Source of the DNA: Oscillospiraceae bacterium
Lineage (GTDB): Bacteria; Bacillota; Clostridia; Oscillospirales; Ruminococcaceae
Length of the DNA stretch: 11,585 nt
Direction of reading: 5' to 3'
Assembly (NCBI GenBank): GCA_004555865.1
Contig: SFJO01000028.1
Coordinates: forward strand, 1 to 11,585
Made by a program: the position numbers and the translations under genes. The notes under the pieces were generated by a model. The model worked only from the letters and a program-made list of their open reading frames with translations. It made no database searches and was not told the origin of the DNA. Below are positions 1 through 5,690 of this stretch, piece by piece (position 1 is the first letter of the stretch; each line of letters opens with the position of its first letter).

Positions 1-62
1 AGGGAAATGCCCTCCCGCTCCGAAACGCCGGAGGAAAACAGTACAATGTTCTGGCTGCGCAT
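1..62 (-). CDS. 5' end of an unidentified gene (partial, runs off the left edge)
   Basis: Only the first 20 codons are inside the window; they read MRSQNIVLFSSGVSEREGIS. The start is chosen because the ATG at 60-62 is preceded by a purine-rich GGAAAGGGAGAG stretch with about 5-7 bases of spacing, and because a good promoter lies about 130 bases upstream on the same strand (201-230). The peptide has a hydrophobic NIVLF strand followed by a Ser/Gly-rich turn, as at the start of many alpha/beta nucleotide-binding proteins, but this is too little to name a family. A second minus-strand frame through the same bases is also open, so the assignment rests on the ribosome binding site and the sensible N-terminus. 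Confidence 0.5.
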   Translation of the reverse strand, partial: MRSQNIVLFSSGVSEREGIS

Positions 63-200
63 AGGGTCTCTCCCTTTCCTTAACCATGCTTTCAGGCCCA
101 TCGGCACCGCCCAAAGCGCCGCCGGTGCCGCAAAGCACCCGCAGCCCGCCGGGCAGCCGCCGCTTTTATCTTTTTAATGATAGGATTCCGCGTTGGTTTT

Positions 201-230
201 ATTATAGCGCCCCGCCCCGGCTTCCGTCAA
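201..230 (-). promoter_or_regulatory. Promoter for the left-edge gene
   Basis: On the minus strand TTGACG (225-230) is followed after 18 bases by a perfect TATAAT (201-206). Transcription would begin near 194 and give a GC-rich leader of about 130 nt before the ATG at 62. The promoter lies beyond the end of the iron operon, so the left-edge gene is probably a separate unit. Confidence 0.6.
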
Positions 231-247
231 AGCCCGGGTATACCAAG

Positions 248-291
248 CAGCGCGATGAAACGGCCGGTCAATCGGCCGCTTCACCGCGCTG
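248..291 (-). terminator. Long hairpin after the metalloregulator gene; probable operon end
   Basis: The arms 248-266 and 273-291 pair over 19 positions around a 6-base loop. On the minus-strand RNA all 19 pairs form, two of them as G-U wobbles (positions 255/284 and 260/279). On the plus strand the same two positions are A-C mismatches, so the structure was selected as minus-strand RNA. It lies about 70 bases beyond the regulator stop codon and before the next minus-strand promoter. No uridine run follows, so it may be a 3'-end stabiliser rather than a classical intrinsic terminator. Confidence 0.5.
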
Positions 292-362
292 TGTTCATTT
301 TTATTAAGAAGCGCTGTTTTATCCCGTTCGGCAAAACAGTATTTTCGCAGGCGGCCGGGCGC

Positions 363-713
363 TCATCCCTTCAGACAGAGATAGCTCTCATCGCTCACCG
401 CGTGTTTCATGCGGCAGGCGTCTTGCCGGGCCTGTTCCGGCGCAACGCCGGCCTTCTGCAGCATCTGCTCAAAGAACAGCCGCTTTTCGTGGTTCGCCAT
501 GGCGGCAGCCTTGCCTTTTTCAGTCAGATGCAGCAACCTGCCCTCCATGGCCAGAAAGCCGCTCTCACACAGGCTGCCGACGGCGCGGCAGACGCTGGCA
601 CGGGTCACGCCCATGGCGCGGGCCAGATCCACCGAGTGAACCTTCTCCTGGCTGTTCTCCAGCAGCAGCATGGCCTCCAGATAATCCCGGCCGGCACAGC
701 TCAGCTTCTCCAT
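363..713 (-). CDS. DtxR/MntR-family metal-dependent transcriptional regulator, short form
   Basis: This 116-residue protein follows the DtxR/MntR pattern. A winged helix-turn-helix covers about residues 5-68 (GRDYLEAMLLL, then LARAMGVTRASVCRAVGSL as the recognition region, then LTEKGKAAA as the wing). A dimerisation/metal-binding helix region follows (about 70-112) with the family signature DACRMKHAVSDES. It has no SH3-like third domain, as in MntR and many clostridial homologues. Members bind Fe2+ or Mn2+ and repress metal-uptake genes. Of the family's ligands, Cys100 and His104 are visible, but the usual Glu between them is Lys103, which is odd. The start has AAGGAG nine bases upstream. The gene is last in the feo operon, so it likely senses Fe2+ and acts on the GGTTAG-N6-CTAACC boxes upstream. 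Manganese cannot be excluded as its ligand. Confidence 0.85.
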   Translation of the reverse strand: MEKLSCAGRDYLEAMLLLENSQEKVHSVDLARAMGVTRASVCRAVGSLCESGFLAMEGRLLHLTEKGKAAAMANHEKRLFFEQMLQKAGVAPEQARQDACRMKHAVSDESYLCLKG

Positions 714-742
714 CCGTTCACGCTCCTTCGTCTTGAAACAGC

Positions 743-780
743 CCGAGGGCCGCTGTAATTGGTTTTACAGCGGCCCTCGG
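743..780 (-). other. Perfect 16-bp intergenic hairpin between the Cys-rich peptide gene and the regulator gene
   Basis: Arms 743-758 and 765-780 are exact inverted repeats of 16 bp around a 6-base loop. The hairpin begins just after the stop of the FeoB-associated peptide and ends about 30 bases before the regulator start. There is no T-run on either side, so it is not a textbook intrinsic terminator. It could be a partial terminator, an RNase barrier or a processing site that sets the amount of regulator made relative to FeoB. Confidence 0.75.
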
Positions 781-801
781 CCATACGGCGTTTGCCGCAT
801 G

Positions 802-969
802 TCATTTCTTTTCTTCCGGGTGGCACATGCCTGCGCAGGCGCAGCCGCCGCAGCTGTCGCCGCAGGAGCAGCCACCCTTTCCGTTCTTATGGTTCCGGAT
901 GGAAGTGCCCACAATGGCCACAAACACCCCAAGAACAATCAGCCCAATCAAGATTGTTGGAAGATTCAT
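802..969 (-). CDS. FeoB-associated Cys-rich membrane protein
   Basis: This 55-residue ORF begins MNLPTILIGLIVLGVFVAIV. It has one hydrophobic helix (about residues 4-22), a basic stop-transfer stretch (RNHKNGK), and a cytosolic tail with seven Cys between residues 34 and 49, spaced C-S-C-G-D-S-C-G-G-C-A-C then C. This is the layout of the FeoB-associated Cys-rich membrane protein family found downstream of feoB in Firmicutes. Its proposed role is to hand over or gate Fe2+ at the transporter, possibly doing the job of FeoC. The ATG at 967-969 has AAAGGAG upstream with good spacing. It lies 78 bases after feoB with no clear terminator between them, so it is probably cotranscribed. Confidence 0.9.
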   Translation of the reverse strand: MNLPTILIGLIVLGVFVAIVGTSIRNHKNGKGGCSCGDSCGGCACAGMCHPEEKK

Positions 970-1047
970 AGCGTACTCCTTTCAGAAGCTTTTTGACTTT
1001 CTGTGCCGGCCCCAAGGGCTGCAGCGCAGAGCGATCAATTCAAGCAA

Positions 1048-3219
1048 TCAACGGTTGCCCACTGCATCCACCGCGCTGATGGACAGATGGTCGTTGCTGT
1101 ACTTATTCTTGCGGAACATCATGTAGAGCAGGAACGCCAGGGCGATGATGGCCGCCACGGTACCCAGACCGAAGCCCACTTCGCCGAGGATCAGGCCGCC
1201 CAGCTGGTAAACGATCAGGGAGATCAGGTAAGCGAAGCCGCACATATAGCCGATGGCAATCGCGGTCCACTTGCCGTTGTTCATCTCACGCTTGATGGCG
1301 CCCATGGCCGCGAAGCAGGGAGCGCACAGCAGGTTGAAGATCATGAAGGCGTAGGCAGAAATCGGGGTGTAATCGGCCGCAACCAGGTTCCAGATCTCGT
1401 CGCCGTTATCGGACAGCTCACCCGCGTACTGGTACAGCACGCCGAAGGTAGCAACCACGTTCTCCTTGGCGATCAGGCCGGTAACGGTGGCCACGGTGGC
1501 CTTCCAGTTGCCGAAGCCCAGAGGGGCAAAGATCACGCAGATGGCCTGGCCAATGGCCGCCAGAATGGAGTCGTTGTTGTCCTCGACCATCTGGAATGCG
1601 CCGTCCACAAAGCCGAAGCCCTGCAGGAACCACAGCACGATGGTGGAGGCCACGATCACGGTGCCGGCACGCTTGATAAAGGACCAGCCGCGCTCCCAAG
1701 TGGCGCGCAGCACGTTGTTGGCGCTGGGCACATGGTAGGTGGGCAGCTCCATAACGAAGGGAGCGGGATCGCCGGAGAACAGCTTGGTCTTCTTCAGCAT
1801 GATGCCGGAGATAACGATGGCGGCCACGCCGATGAAGTAAGCAGACACAGCCACCAGGCCGCTGCCGCCGAACACCGCACCGGCAATCAGGCCGATGATG
1901 GGCATCTTGGCGCCGCAGGGGATGAAGCAGGTGGTCATGATGGTCATGCGGCGATCACGCTCGTTCTCGATGGTACGGGAAGCCATAACACCAGGCACGC
2001 CGCAGCCGGAGCCAATCAGCATGGGGATAAAGCTCTTGCCGGACAGGCCGAACTTGCGGAAGATACGATCCATGATGAAGGCAACGCGGGCCATGTAACC
2101 CACATCCTCCAGGATGGACAGCATGAAGAACAGAACCAGCATCTGGGGAACAAAGCCCAGAACCGCGCCAACGCCGGCGAAGATACCGTCGGCCACCAGG
2201 CCGGTCAGCCAGTCGGCGCAGCCCAGGCCCTCCAGAATGGAGCGGGAGCCTTCCACCAGCCACTCGCTGCCCAGAACGTCGTTGGTCCAGTCGGTCAGGA
2301 ACGAACCGAAGGGACCCATGGCGATCCAGTACACGGCCCACATGATCACCGCGAAGATGGGCAGGGCCAGAACACGGTTGGTAACGAACTGGTCGATCTT
2401 ATCGGAGGTGGTCAGGCTGTGCTTGGCCGCCTTCTTCACCACGCAGCGCTCCACAACCTTGTTGATGTAGGCGTAACGCTGGTTGGTGATGATGCTCTCG
2501 GCATCGTCGTCCATCTCGTTCTCACAGTCCTTGATGTGGGCTTCCAGATGCTTCGACAGCTCGCTGTCCAGCTTCAGTTCGGCAATAACCTTCTCGTCAC
2601 GCTCAAACAGCTTGATGGCGTACCAGCGCAGGTACTGCTCATCCACCTTGCCCTGAATGGACTCTTCGATGTGGGCAATGGCATGCTCCACGCTGCCGGT
2701 AAACACATGAGGCAGCTCGCCCACCTTGTGAGCCTGGGCAGCAGCGGCGGCCTTCTCGGCTGCTTCCACGCCGCCCTCGCCCTTCAGGGCGCTGATCTCC
2801 ATCACCTGGCAGCCCAGCTCGGCGGCCAGCTTCTTCACGTCGATCTTATCGCCGTTCTTGCGGACCAGGTCCATCATGTTCACGGCCATCACAACGGGCA
2901 GGCCCAGCTCCAGCAGCTGGGTGGTCAGGTACAGGTTGCGCTCGATGTTGGTGCCGTCCACGATGTTCAGGATGGCGTCGGGCTTTTCCTTAACCAGATA
3001 GCCGCGGGCCACAACCTCTTCCAGGGTGTAGGGGCTCAGGCTGTAAATGCCGGGCAGGTCCTGAATGACCACGTCCTTATGGCCCTTCAGCTTGCCTTCC
3101 TTCTTTTCAACGGTAACGCCAGGCCAGTTGCCAACGTACTGGTTGGAACCGGTCAGATCATTGAACAATGTGGTCTTGCCGCAGTTCGGGTTGCCGGCAA
3201 GAGCAATGGTAATGCTCAT
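1048..3219 (-). CDS. feoB: Ferrous iron transporter FeoB
   Basis: This inner-membrane Fe2+ permease is 723 residues long, close to the usual family length. The N-terminal G domain shows G1 GNPNCGKT (9-16), the switch Thr in GVTVEKK (about 34-40), G3 DLPG (54-57), G4 NMMD (114-117) and G5 SAL (143-145). A helical GDI-like region follows (about 150-275). The membrane part starts near residue 284 and contains the two FeoB gate segments with conserved Cys: GSGCGVPG (403-410) and CFIPCGAK (431-438). Further on are IAKENVV (583-589) and LCAPC (631-635). The chosen ATG at 3217-3219 has GGAGGAG just upstream and puts the P-loop at the standard distance. An in-frame ATG 25 codons earlier would translate across the operator region and is rejected. 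Neighbours are two feoA genes upstream and the Cys-rich peptide downstream. Confidence 0.97.
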   Translation of the reverse strand: MSITIALAGNPNCGKTTLFNDLTGSNQYVGNWPGVTVEKKEGKLKGHKDVVIQDLPGIYSLSPYTLEEVVARGYLVKEKPDAILNIVDGTNIERNLYLTTQLLELGLPVVMAVNMMDLVRKNGDKIDVKKLAAELGCQVMEISALKGEGGVEAAEKAAAAAQAHKVGELPHVFTGSVEHAIAHIEESIQGKVDEQYLRWYAIKLFERDEKVIAELKLDSELSKHLEAHIKDCENEMDDDAESIITNQRYAYINKVVERCVVKKAAKHSLTTSDKIDQFVTNRVLALPIFAVIMWAVYWIAMGPFGSFLTDWTNDVLGSEWLVEGSRSILEGLGCADWLTGLVADGIFAGVGAVLGFVPQMLVLFFMLSILEDVGYMARVAFIMDRIFRKFGLSGKSFIPMLIGSGCGVPGVMASRTIENERDRRMTIMTTCFIPCGAKMPIIGLIAGAVFGGSGLVAVSAYFIGVAAIVISGIMLKKTKLFSGDPAPFVMELPTYHVPSANNVLRATWERGWSFIKRAGTVIVASTIVLWFLQGFGFVDGAFQMVEDNNDSILAAIGQAICVIFAPLGFGNWKATVATVTGLIAKENVVATFGVLYQYAGELSDNGDEIWNLVAADYTPISAYAFMIFNLLCAPCFAAMGAIKREMNNGKWTAIAIGYMCGFAYLISLIVYQLGGLILGEVGFGLGTVAAIIALAFLLYMMFRKNKYSNDHLSISAVDAVGNR

Positions 3220-3276
3220 TCGTTTCACTCCTCCGTACTCAATGCACCCAGGCGTGCCGTGCGGCCCGCGCCGTTT

Positions 3277-3312
3277 GTTAGCCAACGGTAACAAAAATTA
3301 GTTGCAGCTAAC
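3277..3312 (-). promoter_or_regulatory. Two DtxR-type operator boxes upstream of feoB, with a possible weak internal promoter
   Basis: Two imperfect palindromes fit a GTTAG-N6-CTAAC pattern. Box 1 (3277-3292) is GTTAG-CCAACG-GTAAC. Box 2 (3298-3311) is TTAG-TTGCAG-CTAA, 12 of 14 positions symmetric. They sit 58-95 bases before the feoB ATG, in the 140-base gap after feoA. A weak minus-strand promoter, TTGCGG-16-TAATTT, overlaps box 2, so feoB may have its own iron-controlled start as well as read-through from feoA. A small stem GACGT/ACGTC followed by a T-rich stretch (about 3319-3354) could give partial termination after feoA. Confidence 0.55.
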
Positions 3313-3359
3313 CACTCCGCAAAAAGAAAAGACGTTTTTTCAAAGCACGTCCCTGCTTT

Positions 3360-3581
3360 TTACTCAACCTCGATCATTTCCGCATCGGCCTTGCGCACGC
3401 TCAGCTCATAGCCGCGCACGTTCAGCTCCATGGGGTCACCCAGGGGGGCAACCTTGCGCACATGCAGCTCCACGCCCTTGGTGATGCCCATGTCCATGAT
3501 GCGCCGCTTCACGGGGCCTTCGCCGTGCAGGCGCTTGACCACAGCGTTTTCGCCCACCTTCACGTCTTTCAGGGTCTTCAT
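3360..3581 (-). CDS. feoA: FeoA-domain protein (second feoA of the operon)
   Basis: This 73-residue single-domain protein has the FeoA SH3-like fold pattern. It begins MKTLKDVKVGENAVVKRLHG, continues with RRIMDMGITKGVELHVRKVAPLG (written here as key features: RR, the LMDMGI-like turn, and VxVxxxAPLGDP) and ends with the strand VRKADAEMIEVE. The RIMDMGITKG and APLGDPMELNVRGYELSVRK stretches are the most diagnostic. FeoA is a cytosolic accessory protein of FeoB that supports transport, perhaps by touching the G domain. The ATG has AAGGAGG with eight bases of spacing, and the stop codon of the preceding feoA overlaps this ribosome binding site, so the pair is translationally close. Two feoA copies ahead of feoB is common in clostridia. 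Confidence 0.92.
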   Translation of the reverse strand: MKTLKDVKVGENAVVKRLHGEGPVKRRIMDMGITKGVELHVRKVAPLGDPMELNVRGYELSVRKADAEMIEVE

Positions 3582-3594
3582 GCTTCATTCCTCC

Positions 3595-3804
3595 TTAAAT
3601 CATCACCCGGTTTGCCATGGTTTTGTCCAGGGCGATCCGGCTGTCCTTCACCTGAAGAATCAGATTGCCCGAGATTTCACTCACCACGGTGACCGGACTA
3701 TCAACCACAAACCCAAGTTCCGCCAAGTGCTGGCGCACCTCGTCCTTCCCGGTGATTTTGCGGATCACGACCGTCTCGCCGGGTTTCGCCATCGTCAACG
3801 GCAT
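3595..3804 (-). CDS. feoA: FeoA-domain protein (first feoA of the operon)
   Basis: This 69-residue FeoA-like protein begins MPLTMAKPGETVVIRKITG. It has the family turn HLAELGFVVDSPVTVV and ends DKTMANRVMI, matching the common FeoA ending with a regularly placed Met/Ile. It is only distantly similar to the second copy, so the two likely have separate roles at FeoB. The reading frame is open upstream to 3915, but the start at 3804 is preferred. It has AGGAGG ten bases upstream, and the predicted transcription start (about 3914) lies inside the longer frame. This makes the operon leader about 110 nt, with an operator and a hairpin in it. Confidence 0.9.
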   Translation of the reverse strand: MPLTMAKPGETVVIRKITGKDEVRQHLAELGFVVDSPVTVVSEISGNLILQVKDSRIALDKTMANRVMI

Positions 3805-3825
3805 CAAGAGGCATCCTCCTCTCAA

Positions 3826-3850
3826 CAAAGTGCGATGAAACGGCACTTTG
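3826..3850 (-). other. Stable hairpin in the feo mRNA leader, just before the ribosome binding site
   Basis: CAAAGTGC (3826-3833) and GCACTTTG (3843-3850) form a perfect 8-bp stem with a 9-base loop. In the minus-strand transcript it ends 5 bases before the AGGAGG (3815-3820) of the first feoA. It may stabilise the 5' end or keep the ribosome binding site open. No known riboswitch consensus is recognised. Confidence 0.6.
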
Positions 3851-3887
3851 CCACATCTCTTTGCAATTCTGATATTTTTTGTGCAGC

Positions 3888-3905
3888 GGTTAGAATCAGC
3901 TAACC
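3888..3905. promoter_or_regulatory. DtxR-type operator at the feo transcription start
   Basis: The sequence GGTTAG-AATCAG-CTAACC has perfect 6-bp half-sites separated by 6 bases, closely matching the GGTTAG/CTAACC halves known for DtxR/IdeR-type boxes. It sits about 10-25 bases downstream of the predicted feo start point, a typical repressor position. Additional half-site-like copies lie in the promoter spacer (GTTAGCC on the minus strand, 3930-3937) and farther upstream at 3986-4001 (GTTAG-CAAGTG-CAAAC). Confidence 0.75.
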
Positions 3906-3920
3906 TCTGAAACAAGTAAG

Positions 3921-3949
3921 AGTTTACCCTGGCTAACTAATTTTGTCAA
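3921..3949 (-). promoter_or_regulatory. Main promoter of the feo operon
   Basis: A perfect minus-strand TTGACA (3944-3949) is followed by exactly 17 bases and TAAACT (3921-3926). The spacer carries a GTTAGCC half-site, and a full operator lies just downstream, so a metal-loaded regulator would block polymerase binding or escape. The start point would be near 3914. Confidence 0.8.
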
Positions 3950-4040
3950 CCCCTTTTCCGCAAATTGGGGCGGCTGGATAAAAAAGTTAGCAAGTGCAAA
4001 CCATATGGGCAAATCCGCCCAAAATTCCGTCCCTCACGCA

Positions 4041-4080
4041 AAAAAGCCCAGCCCCGCAGCGGTGCAGGGTTGGGCCTTTT
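4041..4080 (-). terminator. Intrinsic terminator after the flavodoxin-ferredoxin gene
   Basis: Arms 4044-4058 and 4063-4077 pair in a long GC-rich stem with one or two imperfect positions around a 4-base loop. On the minus strand the stem is followed by a run of Ts, 53 bases after the stop codon of the gene at 4134-4958. Ts on the plus-strand side are fewer. It also separates this gene from the feo promoter region. Confidence 0.8.
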
Positions 4081-4133
4081 GTCCATATGCGTTTGATGTT
4101 CCGGGCGGCGCAGAACCCGCGCCCGCTTTCCTC

Positions 4134-4958
4134 TTACAGGAAGAACTCCGCCTGGATGGGCCGGGTGAAGTTCTGCTCCAGCATGGCCACGTGAGAGAGG
4201 AACGCCGCATCGTCAAAGTACTTTGCGCCGGTGGGGCACTTCTTCACGCAGGCCTGGCACTTGATGCAGATGCCGTTTACCTGGCTCGGGTCCTCGGCCG
4301 AAATCGAACCCATGGGGCACACGGCGGCGCACACGCCGCACCCATTGCACTTGGCCGGGTCGGTCTTGGGCTTGGCCTTCAGGAACACCGCAGGCTTGCC
4401 GTCGGTGCCCTTAGGGGTGTAATAGGGGGCCGGGAATTCGCCCCGCACCTCCACCGGCTGCGCCGGGGCCTCGGTGAGGGCCGCCACCTTCCCGGCCACC
4501 TGCCGGCCAAAGGCTGCCAGCCCGGCCAGGTCATCCCCGTTGGGGCGGCCGGGGGCCAGCTTGGCCGAGAACACGTGCTCGGTGGGCACGCCCGCGCCTG
4601 CCACTACACGGAAGCCGTGGCCTTCCAGCTCCACCTGCAGCTCCTTCAGGCCGTTGTCATAGCTCCGGTTGCCAAAGGTCACCACCGGCACCGCCAGCGC
4701 GCCGCCGCCCACCAGCTTTTCCTGCACATAGGGCAGCATCTTGTTGGGCACCCGCCCGGCATACACCGGCGTGGCCGCCACAACCAGGTCCCCCGGGCCA
4801 AAGCTCTGCACCGCCTGCCGGGCCGCGGGCAGCGTGAAGTCCACCTCGCGCAGCGCGGCGTTCAGCCCCTGGGCAAGGGCCTCGCCGATGGCACGGGCAA
4901 CCGTTTGGGTGTTGCCGGTGGCGCTGTAATACACCAGATGTACCGTCTTGATCTCCAT
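4134..4958 (-). CDS. Flavodoxin-like/2x[4Fe-4S] ferredoxin fusion protein (EFR1-type)
   Basis: This 274-residue cytosolic electron-transfer protein has two parts. The N-terminal flavodoxin-like domain (about 1-165) has the FMN phosphate loop YYSATGNTQTVARAIG, with S12-T17 as the binding turn, and the ATPVYAGRVPNK segment (62-73). The C-terminal dicluster ferredoxin has CNGCGVCAAVCP (Cys 204, 207, 210, 214) and CIKCQACVKKCP (Cys 231, 234, 237, 241), each a CxxCxxCxxxCP motif for a [4Fe-4S] cluster. The layout matches the EFR1 family of anaerobes; its physiological partner is not known. The start at 4956-4958 has GGAGG nine bases upstream; the 11 codons before it in frame run across the ribosome binding site. 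It is divergent from the MarR gene at 5160 and shares its control region, so it is probably that regulator's main target. Confidence 0.9.
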   Translation of the reverse strand: MEIKTVHLVYYSATGNTQTVARAIGEALAQGLNAALREVDFTLPAARQAVQSFGPGDLVVAATPVYAGRVPNKMLPYVQEKLVGGGALAVPVVTFGNRSYDNGLKELQVELEGHGFRVVAGAGVPTEHVFSAKLAPGRPNGDDLAGLAAFGRQVAGKVAALTEAPAQPVEVRGEFPAPYYTPKGTDGKPAVFLKAKPKTDPAKCNGCGVCAAVCPMGSISAEDPSQVNGICIKCQACVKKCPTGAKYFDDAAFLSHVAMLEQNFTRPIQAEFFL

Positions 4959-5015
4959 CTTCCTTTTCCTCCATTCGGCGCGTGGCCGCAAGCGCTCATC
5001 CTGCGGCCGTCAAAT

Positions 5016-5034
5016 AAGTTAAGCTGCTTAACTT
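5016..5034. promoter_or_regulatory. Probable MarR operator at the flavodoxin-ferredoxin start
   Basis: AAGTTAAG-CTG-CTTAACTT is a perfect 19-bp palindrome with a 3-base centre. It begins right at the predicted minus-strand transcription start (about 5036). A related box, GTTAAG-CAA-CTTAC, lies at the MarR gene's own start (5097-5110). Confidence 0.75.
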
Positions 5035-5042
5035 TTAAGCTG

Positions 5043-5071
5043 ATTGTATCCCCTTTTCCACGATTTGTCAA
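5043..5071 (-). promoter_or_regulatory. Promoter of the flavodoxin-ferredoxin gene
   Basis: Minus-strand TTGACA (5066-5071) is followed by 17 bases and TACAAT (5043-5048), almost consensus. Its -35 overlaps that of the divergent MarR promoter. Confidence 0.8.
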
Positions 5072-5093
5072 CCGCCGCCGGGTGTGGTATGCT
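5065..5093 (+). promoter_or_regulatory. Promoter of the MarR gene
   Basis: TTGTCA (5065-5070) is followed by 17 bases and TATGCT (5088-5093), giving a start near 5100. It shares five bases of -35 sequence with the opposite promoter, so the two polymerases compete for the same site. Confidence 0.75.
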
Positions 5094-5096
5094 ATT

Positions 5097-5110
5097 GTTA
5101 AGCAACTTAC
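5097..5110. promoter_or_regulatory. Second MarR operator box (autoregulatory)
   Basis: GTTAAG-CAA-CTTAC repeats the half-sites of the 5016-5034 palindrome with the same 3-base centre. It covers the predicted start point of the MarR gene. Confidence 0.65.
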
Positions 5111-5159
5111 CACCTTCTGCACTGCTTGGCACAGGGCGCACCAGCCCGGAAAGGACCCC

Positions 5160-5630
5160 ATGGAACAGCTCTCCATCGCCGAAAAGGCGGACATTCTGCA
5201 TCAGACGGCCCAGCTTTACCTGTCCTCCAACCTGCCCACGGATTACGGCACCGGCCGGCTTTACACCGCCACCGAGGTGCACGCCCTGAAATACATCATT
5301 GAGCACGACGGCAAAACCGCCGCCGAGCTTTCGCTGGATTGGGGCATCTCCCGGGCGGCGGTGTCCCAGCTGATGAAAAAGCTGGGGGACAAGGGCCTTG
5401 TGCAGCGCCGCCCCTACCCCGGCAGCCGGCGGAAGATGCTGTACCTGCCCACCGAGGCGGGCCTTGCCCTGAACCGCTGCCACACCCAGTACGACACCCG
5501 GGTGTTCGGCGAAACGCTGGCCCTGCTGGCGGAGCGCTGCCCGCAGGCGGACATCGAGTGCTGCTTCCGTGTGCTGGAACAGTACCTTCAGGTGCGCCGC
5601 CAAAAGCACTACAACTCCACGCCCGAATAA
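5160..5630 (+). CDS. MarR-family transcriptional regulator
   Basis: This 156-residue winged helix-turn-helix protein begins MEQLSIAEKADILHQTAQLY. The HTH lies at about residues 54-80 (AAELSLDWGISRAAVSQLMKKLGDKGLV), followed by the wing QRRPYPGSRRKMLYLPTEAG (82-101) with the basic tip and LTxxG-like end typical of MarR. N- and C-terminal helices for dimerisation flank it. The start at 5160 has GGAAAGG close upstream; the frame is open far upstream only because it is antisense to the neighbouring gene. Placed back-to-back with the flavodoxin-ferredoxin gene and flanked by two matching palindromes, it likely represses both genes. Several Cys (107, 127, 134, 135) could serve redox sensing, but that is inference; the true ligand is unknown. 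Confidence 0.88.
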   Translation: MEQLSIAEKADILHQTAQLYLSSNLPTDYGTGRLYTATEVHALKYIIEHDGKTAAELSLDWGISRAAVSQLMKKLGDKGLVQRRPYPGSRRKMLYLPTEAGLALNRCHTQYDTRVFGETLALLAERCPQADIECCFRVLEQYLQVRRQKHYNSTPE

Positions 5631-5690
5631 CCCCGCCGGGCCTGCCGCGGCCGCAGCGCCCCCAAACTCGAACGAGGCCGCGAACCCCAG

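Noticed and set aside
1003..3291. Plus-strand open frame of 762 codons
   Set aside because: It is exactly antisense to feoB, is rich in His/Gln/Gly without any family pattern, and has no ribosome binding site. It is open because of the codon bias of feoB.
3360..3915. Two feoA copies considered as one gene broken by a frameshift
   Set aside because: Each has its own ribosome binding site, start and stop, and each covers a full FeoA domain with different sequence.
4005..5159. Upstream extension of the MarR frame
   Set aside because: The frame is open by chance opposite the flavodoxin-ferredoxin gene. The promoter at 5065-5093 and the ribosome binding site before 5160 fix the real start.
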